Below, one piece after another: positions 35,101 through 43,709 of a stretch of 64,000 bases of DNA. The notes below the pieces were generated by a model. That model had not been told where the DNA came from, did no database searches, and saw nothing but the letters and a program-made list of their open reading frames with translations. Location: positions 1 through 64,000 of the forward strand of contig JAZRXG010000020.1 of NCBI GenBank assembly GCA_045600105.1. The letters run 5' to 3'. This stretch comes from UBA1206 sp045600105. Lineage in GTDB: Bacteria > Bacillota > Clostridia > Oscillospirales > CAG-382. Position 1 is the stretch's first letter; every line of letters starts with the position of its first letter. A program made the position numbers and the translations under genes.

Positions 35101-36118
35101 GAGAAGCGATTCGGTGAAGAACGTATTCGGCAGCAATGAGATATTCCCCAAAAAAGCGCGTACCATACTCGAAAAAAAGTCGAATGACCTGAACGCGCTT
35201 TCCGAGACCGAAAGCGATCACATCAAAAAATCCCTCGATGACTGGCTCAAAGAAAACGGCGGAAAACTGGTAAGCGATTACCGGAAAAAGAGTATACTCA
35301 GCACGACCGTATACAGTGAAGACGCGGCAGAATACCTCGGAAATCTTGACGGCCAAACGCTTTTCAACATCCTTAAAACCAGACAGGCGGAGATAAAAAC
35401 CGAGCTCGAGATGGAAAAAAGGATGAACGGACCGGCTCAGCAGAAGGCGGAAGATCCGGAAGAGCAAAAGACCGCCCCGCAGGATCCGGAGGCGAAAGAA
35501 GACAGCCGCGCGGCGGAAAAAAAGCCCGAAATGAGCGACAAAGAAAAACTCGGGCAAATGATGATCGACAGCATGCGCACGGCAGCGTATCAGGACCTCG
35601 CGAAAACCAACGCCTCGCCCGAAGCCGTGATCGATTCGATCGCAAAAATAATGGTCTGCCACGGTTTTTCGGCAAAGAGCGACTATGAGATCGATTTCAT
35701 TTCCCACGGCGGCAGCGACGTTCAGACCGTCGAGAAGCTCAGAAAAGCAAACGTGCAGAGCCGCTCCGCCCGCGAATCGCTCGCCGACGGCACCGCGCCC
35801 TACGAGAACGCCGTAAAGCAGGTGAAAAACACTCCCGCTTTCAGGTATTACGCGAATGAATATCTTAAAAATCCAAACAAATCCACGTTTCTCGGAACGC
35901 AGAGGGGCATCCTTGAAGTACGCGGATTGATGGAGAAGCGTCCGATCGGAGCCGTGGAAGGTCTGAAAGCTCAGTCGGTCGCGGCTGAAGCCATGCTCGT
36001 CAAGAGCTTCAACGAAAAAAACGTGTCTCTCTCAAAAGGAAAAAAAGCCTCCGAAGCCACGATGGACAAGATCCTTTCGGCGTCGAACGAAAGCGCAAAC
36101 CTCACCAACGCAAAATAG
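32138..36118 (+). CDS. 1,326-residue repeat protein of unknown function
   Basis: I do not recognise this family. Residues 1-200 form a helical N-terminal domain (with GFFGTIRDMLFGKNNAGRRE near 125). Residues about 206-298 are an acidic Lys/Glu/Pro-rich linker. Residues about 376-965 hold seven copies of an 80-110-residue repeat. Each unit has an IRIYSD-like strand, a helix, then G-(R/K)-TLYA-(G/S)-A and a strand with KNG-LxFG. A second low-complexity linker (about 1105-1130) leads to a mainly helical C-terminal domain (about 1132-1326). There is no signal peptide, membrane span or cell-wall anchor, so it is probably cytoplasmic. It has its own promoter and terminator. Confidence 0.85.
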   Translation: MADKESVNAAEYRKQIDVIYTNALIDLQANSPDSAEYKNALESAFEYGLLYTSVGKCVTKEDLAANEMILASPDFRASSLNETAFLRITKEPAGSKLVSFGEALDFMGVERPKMPEEPKKPRRGFFGTIRDMLFGKNNAGRREYDNKVASYNRQMRRYEEVCDAKIKNVLETKLGMSVPEYDKVLLNDELANEYVKNNVSLAAAHEAEKKRNPPEAEAKEPEKKADPEDRNNIENEKEKEKDSLKIEDDNELKADGPELVLQNEPKPEKEKEQKQPEPEANEAENKAPETVVNSRNNNVRSESGEIRIPYRRGAEEISSAEEIGSTDTVINDDTEMKTLRIDEEIGNVEGNPVYAVGANGNGEWSNDEYYERVNKWNEELGAKLSADSFGIYSDAERKNPLGKLTADELLNQGKALYASASEDGEVYRFIVDKKGNLEFGSELGSSVNEWSETLEEEFIEEANNDDIRIYSAESGGEPLDMTDAYALFRNGKTLYAGAEDSEKTYRLGIDGNGGLLFGKKFDDAVNVWKSGVDAGIRDSLRLKDNAPVSIFASADRGEPLNEYDAHMLLMDGRTLYAGAEGSYEVFALGVDKNGIPTLGNKVDEISRWKDELGTKIAASEGKNVGNEVKKAEDIKLFADSVSESGEHIRKAVDFPEANELLKAGSVLYASENGSSDMHRFRVFQNGRVASDGELDAYGRMNEELGDILAMKYSTGKTIVRSGNEEAKQKAKAEGKTVSYLGVVNIFADKDFEKPITEIEAFDLLNGGKRIYASAGDEETGFEVAFNKDKKVVAGRPTNIKGAILSKAIARELSSALNTDIREFSLYQDKQRNAYINMNSAINGLDDGRTFYASAKGSNEIFPLKLDSRGSLIFGNKFADALDSEKQFDRELKEQFGKALGTDDGPIGDIRIYSDMECNTQLSVEKAYEELKNDGTTLYATADDEEEVFEIGRDKNGDLAVPSPVHPEKYRYSAIVSMIDGNAELSKLARSDSVKNVFGSNEIFPKKARTILEKKSNDLNALSETESDHIKKSLDDWLKENGGKLVSDYRKKSILSTTVYSEDAAEYLGNLDGQTLFNILKTRQAEIKTELEMEKRMNGPAQQKAEDPEEQKTAPQDPEAKEDSRAAEKKPEMSDKEKLGQMMIDSMRTAAYQDLAKTNASPEAVIDSIAKIMVCHGFSAKSDYEIDFISHGGSDVQTVEKLRKANVQSRSARESLADGTAPYENAVKQVKNTPAFRYYANEYLKNPNKSTFLGTQRGILEVRGLMEKRPIGAVEGLKAQSVAAEAMLVKSFNEKNVSLSKGKKASEATMDKILSASNESANLTNAK
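33263..35035 (+). repeat. Seven protein-level repeats within the 32138 gene
   Basis: Approximate unit positions are 33263-33480, 33520-33720, 33773-33960, 34036-34215, 34366-34520, 34600-34770 and 34859-35030. The most constant part at the DNA level is the segment encoding TLYAGAE or its variants (LYASAS, TLYAGAED, TLYAGAEG, LYASENG, IYASAG, FYASAKG, TLYATAD), often with CTTTACGC. The units have diverged strongly, so the array is old. Confidence 0.8.
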
Positions 36119-36134
36119 CGCTTCAAGGCAAAAT

Positions 36135-36187
36135 ACGGCAGCGTCCGCGCCTCACGTCATACGTGGGAACGCGGGCGCTTTGTTTTT
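36135..36187 (+). terminator. Rho-independent terminator after the repeat protein
   Basis: A long imperfect stem (AGCGTCCGCG with CGCGGGCGCT, enclosing CACGT/ACGTG) is followed by TTGTTTTT. Confidence 0.75.
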
Positions 36188-36252
36188 CGTTTCGGTTTTG
36201 AATATTTATTGTACTTCAAAACAAAATACGAACGTAAAAATCGTCAAATAAG

Positions 36253-36281
36253 TTGACTATTTATATATATTGTGATATTAT
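36253..36281 (+). promoter_or_regulatory. SigA promoter for the MurE-like gene
   Basis: TTGACT (36253-36258) and TATTAT (36276-36281) are separated by 17 bases in an AT-rich region. Confidence 0.75.
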
Positions 36282-36316
36282 ATATTGATTAATTATGTTA
36301 TGAGGGCAGAAAAGCG

Positions 36317-37834
36317 ATGTTGAACAGATACGACGTAAAAACGTACACCGATATACTCACCGAAAAGGGGCTCGTCAAGAAGCTTTCGGCGGATGACTCC
36401 ACTCTTTCGGCTGTCGTTGGATGTCTCACCTTCGACAACCGCGAGGTCGTCCCGAACGCGATCTTCGTGTGCAAGGGAGCACATTTCAAAGAAGAATATT
36501 TAAGAAGCGCCGTCGAAAAGGGCGCGGTCCTCTACGTTTCGGAAACCGAATACGACGTCGATTGCCCCGCCGTCATCGTGAGAGACATCAGACGCGCCAT
36601 GTCATACCTTGCAAAAGTGTTCTACAACGACTCGCCTTCGAAAATAAAGTCGGTCGGCATCACAGGAACCAAGGGCAAGAGCACCACCGCGTACTACGTG
36701 AGATCGATACTCGAAGCCTATTCTCCCGAAAAGACCGCCGTCCTTTCGTCGATCGAAAACTACGACGGCGTCATAAAGGAAGAGTCTCACCTCACCACGC
36801 CCGAGGCGATCCCGCTTTTCCGTCATTTCAGCAACGCGTACGAAAGCGGGCTTGAAAGCCTCGTCATGGAGGTCTCGAGCCAGGCGCTCAAATACGACAG
36901 AGTCTTTGGGATCAGATTCGACGTTGCCTGCTTCACGAACGTCGGCACCGACCACATCAGCCCCATCGAGCACCCCGATTTTGAGGATTATTTCGCGTCG
37001 AAGCTCAAGATTTTCGATTCCTGCCGCGTCGCCTGCGTCAATTCCGGCATGGATCACGCTGACCGCGTCATAAAGGAAGCGGCTGAAAAATCCGAAAAAT
37101 TGATAAAATTCGGTTACAAAGAGACCGACGATATATACTGCCCCTACCGCAGACGCGAAAACGGGCATACCGTCTTCGGCGTAAGGACGCCGGATTGGGA
37201 AAAAGAAATGAGCATCGCGATGCCCGGTATGTTCAACGTGGACAACGCGCTTGCCGCCATTGCCGTCTGCTTCGCCCTCGGCGTATCGCCGGAGGCTATG
37301 GCAAAAGGGCTTGAAAACGCGGCTGTCGCAGGCAGAATGGAGGTCTTCCGTTCGGACGACGGCAGGATAGTCGCGGTCGTTGACTACGCGCACAACGAAA
37401 TGAGCTTTGAAGCGCTGTTCAGATACGCCGAAAGCGATTACCCGTCCTACCGCAGGTTCGTGGTATTCGGCTGCCCCGGCAAAAAAGCGTTTCTCAGACG
37501 TCACGACCTCGGAACGATAGCGGGCAAAAAGTGCGATATCTCGTTCATCACCGAGGAAGACGCGGGAGAAGAGCCCGTATCGGTCATCTCCGCCGAGATC
37601 GCGAAATACGTGACCGAAGCCGGCGGGAACGCCCGCATCATCGACGACAGAGGCGACGCGATTCGCAGTGCCCTGCTCGAAAACGGAAAAGACATCGTGG
37701 TGTTCATAACCGGCAAGGGACGCGAAACGCGTCAGAAGCGCGGCGTGCTTTACATCGATACGCCGTCGGACACCGACTACGTCACCAAGTGCATCGCCGA
37801 ATACAACGCTTCCCTTTCCGCGGTAAATATATAA
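36317..37834 (+). CDS. murE: MurE-like UDP-MurNAc-tripeptide synthetase
   Basis: Mur ligases of this type add the third amino acid to UDP-MurNAc-L-Ala-D-Glu in the cytoplasm. The 505-residue protein has the N-terminal UDP-substrate domain (LTFDNREVVPNAIFVCKGAHF), the ATP loop GITGTKGKSTTAYYV, TNVGTDHIS, NVDNALAAIAVC and the C-terminal GKGRET. The DNPR motif of diaminopimelate-adding enzymes is absent; the same place reads EEDAGEEP. It may therefore add another diamino acid such as lysine or ornithine, or be a second, specialised copy. The genes that follow it support a role in stem-peptide or cross-bridge assembly. Confidence 0.8.
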   Translation: MLNRYDVKTYTDILTEKGLVKKLSADDSTLSAVVGCLTFDNREVVPNAIFVCKGAHFKEEYLRSAVEKGAVLYVSETEYDVDCPAVIVRDIRRAMSYLAKVFYNDSPSKIKSVGITGTKGKSTTAYYVRSILEAYSPEKTAVLSSIENYDGVIKEESHLTTPEAIPLFRHFSNAYESGLESLVMEVSSQALKYDRVFGIRFDVACFTNVGTDHISPIEHPDFEDYFASKLKIFDSCRVACVNSGMDHADRVIKEAAEKSEKLIKFGYKETDDIYCPYRRRENGHTVFGVRTPDWEKEMSIAMPGMFNVDNALAAIAVCFALGVSPEAMAKGLENAAVAGRMEVFRSDDGRIVAVVDYAHNEMSFEALFRYAESDYPSYRRFVVFGCPGKKAFLRRHDLGTIAGKKCDISFITEEDAGEEPVSVISAEIAKYVTEAGGNARIIDDRGDAIRSALLENGKDIVVFITGKGRETRQKRGVLYIDTPSDTDYVTKCIAEYNASLSAVNI

Positions 37835-37894
37835 ATTTACACCGCGTTTTAACGTATTTTTTCCCCGTCAAAGACAGAGCAAAAACGAATTTGT

Positions 37895-37909
37895 TTGAAA
37901 ACGTTTTCC
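37895..37909. promoter_or_regulatory. Possible catabolite-responsive (cre-like) site before asnB
   Basis: TTGAAAACGTTTTCC matches the degenerate CcpA-site consensus except at the last position. It lies 35 bases before asnB in the 109-base gap after the MurE-like gene. No clear promoter was found in this gap. Confidence 0.3.
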
Positions 37910-37943
37910 CATAAAGCAAAGCAGCTAAGGAGATTTTTGTTAT

Positions 37944-39788
37944 ATGTGCGGATTTGTCGGATTTTTCGGAAAAGGCGGCTATGACCGTCTTCTCACCATA
38001 CATAAAATGAGCGACCGCATCATCCACCGCGGTCCCGACAGCGACGGCTATTTCGTCGACGACAGCATCGCCCTCGGATTCAGACGCCTTTCCATAATCG
38101 ACCTCGAAAACGGCAGTCAGCCCATGACCACCGCCGACGGACGCTACGTCATAGTTTTCAACGGCGAGATTTATAATTACCGCGAGCTCAGAGAAGAACT
38201 GATAAAAGAATTCGGCGCGTCGTTCGCCACGTCGTCCGACACCGAGGTCGTGCTTCAATCCTACGCTTATCTTGGCGAAAAGGTCGCGTACAAGCTGCGC
38301 GGCATGTTCGCGTTCGTCGTTTACGACACCGTGACGAAAAAGATTTTTGCCTGCCGCGATCACTTCGGCATCAAGCCGTTCTACTACGCGTTCATGAACG
38401 ACACGCTCATTTTCGGGTCCGAAATAAAGTCGTTCCTCGATCACCCGTATTTCAAAAAGGAGATCAACGACGACGCGCTCAAAATGTACCTCGTTTTCCA
38501 GCATTCACCGCTTGAAGAGACCATCTTCAAGAACGTATACAAGCTTCACCCCGGCACATATTTCGTCTATGAAAACGGAAAAATGACGAAAACGCGCTAT
38601 TTCAAGCCGAGCTACGACCCCAAGAAGCGCTCGTTCGACGACGCCGTGAAGCTCATCGACGAAACCGTGCTTTCGTCGGTGGAATATCATCAGATAGCCG
38701 ACGTCGAAGTGGGCTCGTTTCTTTCGGGCGGCGTCGACTCGAGCTATATCGCGTCCACAGTCAGACCGATGAAGACCTATTCCGTTGGATTCGACGTCAG
38801 CGGATTCGACGAAACGGGGCTTGCCCACGAGCTTTCCGACATTCTCGGAATGCCGAACAAGACCAAAAACATAACTCCCGACGAATTCTTCGCTGCACTT
38901 CCCGCCGTACAGTACCATTCCGACGAGCCTCACGCCAACCTCTCGGCGGTCCCGCTCTATTTCCTTTCCGACCTCGCGTCGAAGGACCTCAAGGTGGTGC
39001 TTTCGGGCGAAGGCGCCGACGAATTCTTCGGCGGCTACGACTGGTATATCCAGAGCGAAGCGTCGAGAATATACAAAAAGCTGCCCCTCGGCATACGCAA
39101 ATTCTTCGCGTCCACCATCGGTAAGATACCCGTGTCCCGCGTCAGACGCTTCTTCGGCGACAACGCCAAAAAAGTCGAAGACACCTATATCGGTCAGGCG
39201 TTCATAATGAACGACGGCGACGCCGACGGGCTGCTGAACGCGAAGCACAAGAGCGGCATCACCTGCCGCGACGTCACGGCTCCGTACTACGCCGAAGTCA
39301 AGGGCGCCGACGACCTGACCAAAAAAATGTACCTTGATATGTTCCTATGGCTGCCGTACGATATCCTGCTCAAAGCCGACAAGATGACCATGGCGCACTC
39401 TCTTGAGGAACGCGTTCCCTACCTTGACAAAGAGGTGTGGAACACGGCGCGTACACTCACGAGCAAGCAGAAGATGAAGGGCCGCCACGTCAAGCGTGCC
39501 TTCCGTTCCGCCGCTCTCTCGCACATTCCCGAAGCGTGGGCAAACCGCAAAAAGGCGGGATTTTTCGTGCCGTTCCGCGTATGGCTCAAGGATGAAAAGT
39601 ACGCGTCCGACGTGAGAGCGAAGTTCAATTCCGACTACGCCGCCGAGTTTTTCGACGTGGAAAAGCTGAACGAAATGCTTGAGGATCACATAAGCGGAAA
39701 AGCAAACACCGCGAGAAAAGTATACACGGTCTATTCGTTCCTTATCTGGTACGAACAGTATTTCATCAAGAACAAAGGAGCAGAATAA
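37944..39788 (+). CDS. asnB: Asparagine synthetase (glutamine-hydrolysing)
   Basis: AsnB converts aspartate to asparagine using glutamine and ATP; relatives amidate other carboxylates. The 614-residue protein has the N-terminal amidotransferase domain with the nucleophile Cys2 (MCGFVGFFGKGG), RGPDSDG and NGEIYNYRELREEL. The synthetase domain follows with the pyrophosphate loop SGGVDSSYIAS and GEGADEFFGGYDWY. AAGGAG precedes the ATG. Next to a MurE-like enzyme and a D-Asp-ligase-like enzyme, it might amidate a peptidoglycan D-aspartate (as AsnH does in lactococci), but a plain asparagine-making role is equally possible. Confidence 0.93.
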   Translation: MCGFVGFFGKGGYDRLLTIHKMSDRIIHRGPDSDGYFVDDSIALGFRRLSIIDLENGSQPMTTADGRYVIVFNGEIYNYRELREELIKEFGASFATSSDTEVVLQSYAYLGEKVAYKLRGMFAFVVYDTVTKKIFACRDHFGIKPFYYAFMNDTLIFGSEIKSFLDHPYFKKEINDDALKMYLVFQHSPLEETIFKNVYKLHPGTYFVYENGKMTKTRYFKPSYDPKKRSFDDAVKLIDETVLSSVEYHQIADVEVGSFLSGGVDSSYIASTVRPMKTYSVGFDVSGFDETGLAHELSDILGMPNKTKNITPDEFFAALPAVQYHSDEPHANLSAVPLYFLSDLASKDLKVVLSGEGADEFFGGYDWYIQSEASRIYKKLPLGIRKFFASTIGKIPVSRVRRFFGDNAKKVEDTYIGQAFIMNDGDADGLLNAKHKSGITCRDVTAPYYAEVKGADDLTKKMYLDMFLWLPYDILLKADKMTMAHSLEERVPYLDKEVWNTARTLTSKQKMKGRHVKRAFRSAALSHIPEAWANRKKAGFFVPFRVWLKDEKYASDVRAKFNSDYAAEFFDVEKLNEMLEDHISGKANTARKVYTVYSFLIWYEQYFIKNKGAE

Positions 39789-39789
39789 A

Positions 39790-41019
39790 ATGGCAGAATA
39801 TATTCCGGTAATACTCGGAAGCGACGATAACGCCTACGGCACGGCGCGCCTTTTCAACGAGATAACCGACGTGAAGCCGCTGCTGATATGCAAGCTCAGT
39901 CTCAGCCAGACCGCCGACAGCAAAATATGCGATCTTCGCGTCATACCCGATTTCGACAGCGACGAGGTCTTCGCAAAAACGCTGCCCGAAATACTCAAGG
40001 AAAAGAAGGCGGAATACGGCAAAGTCGTGCTCGTTCCCTGCTCCGACAACTATTCACTGCTCGTCAGCCGTCATTTCGACAAAATAAAAGACTACGTCGA
40101 GAACCGCTTCTGCCCGTACGAGCTCATCGAAACGCTCGACACCAAAAACAAGTTTTACGCCCTCTGCGAAAAGCACGGGCTCGACTATCCCAAGACGTTC
40201 GTCGTCAAACCCGAGGAAAGGCTGAGCATCGTGTCGGACCCCGAGCTGAAGTTCCCGATAGTCGTCAAACCCGAAAACAGCAACGCCTATGACTATATGC
40301 ACTGCTCGTTCGAGGGCAAGAAAAAAGTGTACTTCTTCTCGGAGCCCGAATCGTATCTGCGCCTTATAGACAAGCTGAACGGAACGGACTACAAGGGAAA
40401 GCTCATTATCCAGGAGTTCATCCCGGGAGGGGACGACTCGATGCGGGTGATGAACTGCTATTCCGACCCGAACGGAAAAGTCCGCGCGATGTGCCTGGGA
40501 CAGCCCGTTCTTGAGGAATACGCTCCCGGCATGATCGGCAACTACGCCGCGATAATTTCGAGAAGCGACGACGTCATATACGAAAAGATAAAGAATTTCC
40601 TTGAGGCGATCGGATATATCGGTTTTTCGAACTTCGATATGAAATACGACGTCAGAACGGGCAGATATATGCTCTTTGAGATCAACCCGAGGCTTGGCAG
40701 AAGCAGCTATTTCGTGCGCGGAGCCGGCATCAACATGATGAAGGTGATGACCGATGACGTGCTTGAAAAAGCCGACTTCCCCGTAATTTACGGCAGAGAG
40801 ACGTCGCTTTGGACGTCCGTGCCCAAATACGTGGTCAAGCACTACATAACCAACCCCGAAATCAAAAAGGAATCGCTGTCGCTCTGGAAAAAAGGCGTGA
40901 ACCGCACGCTTTTCAACAAAGCCGACAAATCGATAAAACGCAGCTTCAGGATCAGAAAAGCTTATCTCAAACAGATAGTCGTATATAAGCGTCACTGGTT
41001 CGACAAGACAAAGACCTGA
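39790..41019 (+). CDS. ATP-grasp ligase, D-aspartate ligase-like
   Basis: The 409-residue protein is an ATP-grasp carboxylate-amine ligase. It begins YIPVILGSDDNAYGTARLFN, closely resembling what I recall of the D-aspartate ligases (Aslfm type) that attach D-Asp to the lysine of the peptidoglycan stem. The ATP-grasp core contains FPIVVKPENSNAYDY, LIIQEFIPGGDDSMRV and FEINPRLGRSSYF with metal-binding residues. It starts one base after the asnB stop and has GGAG before its ATG. The general class is firm; the D-aspartate specificity is inferred from resemblance and from the racemase and ligase neighbours. Confidence 0.8.
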   Translation: MAEYIPVILGSDDNAYGTARLFNEITDVKPLLICKLSLSQTADSKICDLRVIPDFDSDEVFAKTLPEILKEKKAEYGKVVLVPCSDNYSLLVSRHFDKIKDYVENRFCPYELIETLDTKNKFYALCEKHGLDYPKTFVVKPEERLSIVSDPELKFPIVVKPENSNAYDYMHCSFEGKKKVYFFSEPESYLRLIDKLNGTDYKGKLIIQEFIPGGDDSMRVMNCYSDPNGKVRAMCLGQPVLEEYAPGMIGNYAAIISRSDDVIYEKIKNFLEAIGYIGFSNFDMKYDVRTGRYMLFEINPRLGRSSYFVRGAGINMMKVMTDDVLEKADFPVIYGRETSLWTSVPKYVVKHYITNPEIKKESLSLWKKGVNRTLFNKADKSIKRSFRIRKAYLKQIVVYKRHWFDKTKT

Positions 41020-41033
41020 AAAAGGAAGAAAAA

Positions 41034-41894
41034 ATGAATTTTGTTATTCAGGAAGCGAGGATCTGCCGCGGTTCTCCGACGAGCGGCTCGGAAAACGCCT
41101 GCACTTTTCTTGCGGAAAACGGGGCTTTCCGTATGTTTTCGGTGACCGACGTGTTCCGCGCCGAAGGAAGCGCGAAAGCGAACGAGCCTTGCCCCGGGAA
41201 TATGAAATACCTCGGCGAGGTCATGGCGGTCAGCTCCGCGCTGTATGAAAACACGCTTTTATCTTTCAAAAACGGTGCCTTCCCCATCACTATCGGCGGC
41301 GACCATTCCTGTGCCATCGGAACGATAGGGGCGGCAGGCGACTTTTTCGGCGAAAGCGGGCTTGCCGTCGTCTATATCGACGGTCACGCCGACATAAATA
41401 CAGAAAACTCAACGCTCACCGGCTTCATACACGGAATGCCGCTCGCGTCGTCTCTCGGGCTATGCGACAAACGTCTGACCGTGGGAAAGAATACGAAAAA
41501 GATAAACGGCGAAAACGTATATATCATCGGCGCACGCTCGATCGACGATAACGAGTACCCCATCATACGCGAAAACGGGGTGCATCTTTACACCGCCGGC
41601 GACGTAAGACGCCGCGGCATGACCGACATCATGAACGAAGTCTGCGGCAGCATAAAAAACAAGGCGGTCCACGTCAGCTTTGACGTTGATTTTCTCGACA
41701 AAGACGTGTTCCCCGCAACGGGTTATCTTATGCCGGACGGGCTTGACTGCGGCGACGCGCGTGAAGCGATCGCACGGATAATGTCCACGGGGAAAGTCGT
41801 TTCGTTCGACTGCGTCGAATACAATCCGTCGCTCGACAAAGACAAAACTTGCATGAAGAAACTGACATCTCTTCTTGAACTTATAAAACAATAG
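41034..41894 (+). CDS. Arginase/agmatinase family ureohydrolase
   Basis: Enzymes of this family hydrolyse guanidino compounds such as arginine or agmatine to urea and an amine, using two manganese ions. The 286-residue protein keeps all metal-binding motifs: GGDHS, DGHADIN and SFDVDFLD. Residues that set specificity after the last motif (TGYLMPDGLDCGDA) differ from standard arginase. If it makes ornithine, that could feed the MurE-like ligase, which is speculative. It follows the ATP-grasp gene by 14 bases and precedes an ABC exporter, so it is part of the same operon. Confidence 0.87.
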   Translation: MNFVIQEARICRGSPTSGSENACTFLAENGAFRMFSVTDVFRAEGSAKANEPCPGNMKYLGEVMAVSSALYENTLLSFKNGAFPITIGGDHSCAIGTIGAAGDFFGESGLAVVYIDGHADINTENSTLTGFIHGMPLASSLGLCDKRLTVGKNTKKINGENVYIIGARSIDDNEYPIIRENGVHLYTAGDVRRRGMTDIMNEVCGSIKNKAVHVSFDVDFLDKDVFPATGYLMPDGLDCGDAREAIARIMSTGKVVSFDCVEYNPSLDKDKTCMKKLTSLLELIKQ

Positions 41895-41924
41895 TGTACC
41901 TCAGTACGGAAAAGAGTGATATCC

Positions 41925-43709
41925 ATGCTTTTCGGAAAACACATCAACCGCTATTATCTGCGGTATTCATACGCCCTCATCATAGGTCTGATAGCCCTCG
42001 TGGCAGTTGACTACATACAGCTCATCGTGCCGCGTCTGTATCAGATAGTGGTGAACGGCATAAATGACGGCTGCGTCGAGATCGACGGAGTCGTAAAGGA
42101 ATTCAACATGGCGTTCCTGCTCGACGAAGTCTGCAAGCCGTTCATTTACATCATAATTTCAATGGTGTTCGGACGCTTCCTCTGGAGGATATGCTTCTTC
42201 GGAACGGCGCTCAAGGTCGAAACGAGCCTCAGAGAGCGTATGTTCGACCATTGCAAAGACCTGTCCCAGCAGTATTATCAGGTGAATAAAGTCGGCAACC
42301 TCATGTCGCTGTTCACCAACGACCTCGAAACCGTGCAGGACTGCTTCGGCTCGGGCGTGCTCATGCTCTGCGACGCGGCGTTTCTCGGCGCTCTCGCAAT
42401 GTACCGCATGGCACAGATGAACATTTTCCTCACGCTGTTCTCGATGATACCGATGGTCTTCCTTCTCGGGATCGGACTCATTCTCAGCAAATACCTGCGT
42501 CTCAAATGGGAAACGCGTCAGGAGGCGTTCTCCGCCCTTTCCGATTTCTCGCAGGAAAGCTTCGGCGGCATCGCCGTGATAAAAGCCTTCGTCAAGGAGG
42601 CAAAGGAGCTCAGCGCGTTCAGAAAACTCAACCGCGACAACGAAGACGCCAACGTCGAATACACGCGTCTTTCTGTCAAGCTCAACATCAGCGTCACGCT
42701 GTTCGTCGAATCGGTCATCTGCGTCATACTCGGCTACGGCGGATACCTCGTCTACAAGCACACGTTCAACGCGGGTCAGCTCGTTGAGTTCATCGGCTAC
42801 TTCACCGCCGTCGTATGGCCCGTCATGGCGGTATCGCAGCTTATCGAAATGCGTTCCCGCGGACGCGCGTCGCTCGACAGGATAAGCAAGCTGCTTGACG
42901 AAAAGATCGACGTTTTCGACAAGGAAGGCGTCACCGAATGTGAAGACCTGAAAGGCGATATTTCGTTCAAAGACCTCACGTTCCGTTACCCGGGCGGCGA
43001 ATACGACGTACTCAAAAACATCAGCCTCGACATCAAGGCAGGCGAAAACGTGGGCATCGTCGGCAGAGTCGGCTGCGGCAAAACGACGCTCGTCGACCTC
43101 ATACTCCGCACCTACAACGTGCCCGACGGCACCATCTTCCTCGACGGCAAAGACATAAACGACATCCCCATCAAGACAGTCAGAAAATGCTCGGCGTACG
43201 TTCCGCAGGACAATTTCCTGTTCAGCGACACCATAAAGAACAACATCGCGTTCGCGTCCGACACCGATTCGATGGAAGAAGTCGAAAACGCCGCGACACT
43301 TGCCGACGTCAACGACAACGTGGTCGAATTCCCCGAAAAATACATGACGGTCCTCGGCGAAAGAGGTGTCACCGTGTCGGGCGGACAGAAGCAGCGCATC
43401 TCCATCGCGAGAGCGCTGATGAAGAACGCCGCGATACTCATACTCGACGACTCCGTTTCGGCGGTAGACGTCAAAACCGAAAAGAAGATACTCACCAACC
43501 TCAAAAACGTCCGCAAAGGAAAAACGACCATCCTCATCGCTCACAGAATAACCACCGTAAAGGAAATGGACAAGGTCGTATTCATGGACGACGGCAGGAT
43601 AGTCGCGTTCGGCACGCACGACGAGCTGTACAACACCTGCCCCGATTACCACAACATGGTCGAACTGCAGAAGCTCGACGACGAATCCGCGATGGGAGGC
43701 GCAAGATAA
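41925..43709 (+). CDS. ABC exporter half-transporter (degenerate ATP site, YheI/BmrC-like)
   Basis: The 594-residue protein fuses six membrane spans (about 10-300) to an ATPase domain with Walker A GRVGCGKTT, signature VSGGQKQR and Walker B ILILDDSVSAVD. The Walker B catalytic Glu is replaced by Asp, as in the degenerate subunit of heterodimeric exporters such as BmrCD. It overlaps the next gene by one base, and that gene has a normal site, so the two form a heterodimer. The ATG at 41925 is preferred over the GTG three codons upstream. Cargo is unknown; a drug, lipid or peptide is possible. Confidence 0.9.
   Translation: MLFGKHINRYYLRYSYALIIGLIALVAVDYIQLIVPRLYQIVVNGINDGCVEIDGVVKEFNMAFLLDEVCKPFIYIIISMVFGRFLWRICFFGTALKVETSLRERMFDHCKDLSQQYYQVNKVGNLMSLFTNDLETVQDCFGSGVLMLCDAAFLGALAMYRMAQMNIFLTLFSMIPMVFLLGIGLILSKYLRLKWETRQEAFSALSDFSQESFGGIAVIKAFVKEAKELSAFRKLNRDNEDANVEYTRLSVKLNISVTLFVESVICVILGYGGYLVYKHTFNAGQLVEFIGYFTAVVWPVMAVSQLIEMRSRGRASLDRISKLLDEKIDVFDKEGVTECEDLKGDISFKDLTFRYPGGEYDVLKNISLDIKAGENVGIVGRVGCGKTTLVDLILRTYNVPDGTIFLDGKDINDIPIKTVRKCSAYVPQDNFLFSDTIKNNIAFASDTDSMEEVENAATLADVNDNVVEFPEKYMTVLGERGVTVSGGQKQRISIARALMKNAAILILDDSVSAVDVKTEKKILTNLKNVRKGKTTILIAHRITTVKEMDKVVFMDDGRIVAFGTHDELYNTCPDYHNMVELQKLDDESAMGGAR

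Noticed and set aside
41460..41891. Minus-strand frame of 143 codons inside the arginase-family gene
   Set aside because: It is antisense to the metal-binding half of a complete enzyme, with no promoter or ribosome binding site.
42159..43652. 497-codon minus-strand frame opposite the first ABC exporter gene
   Set aside because: It is a shadow of a well-supported gene, with Val/Asp/Glu/Arg-heavy composition typical of antisense frames here.
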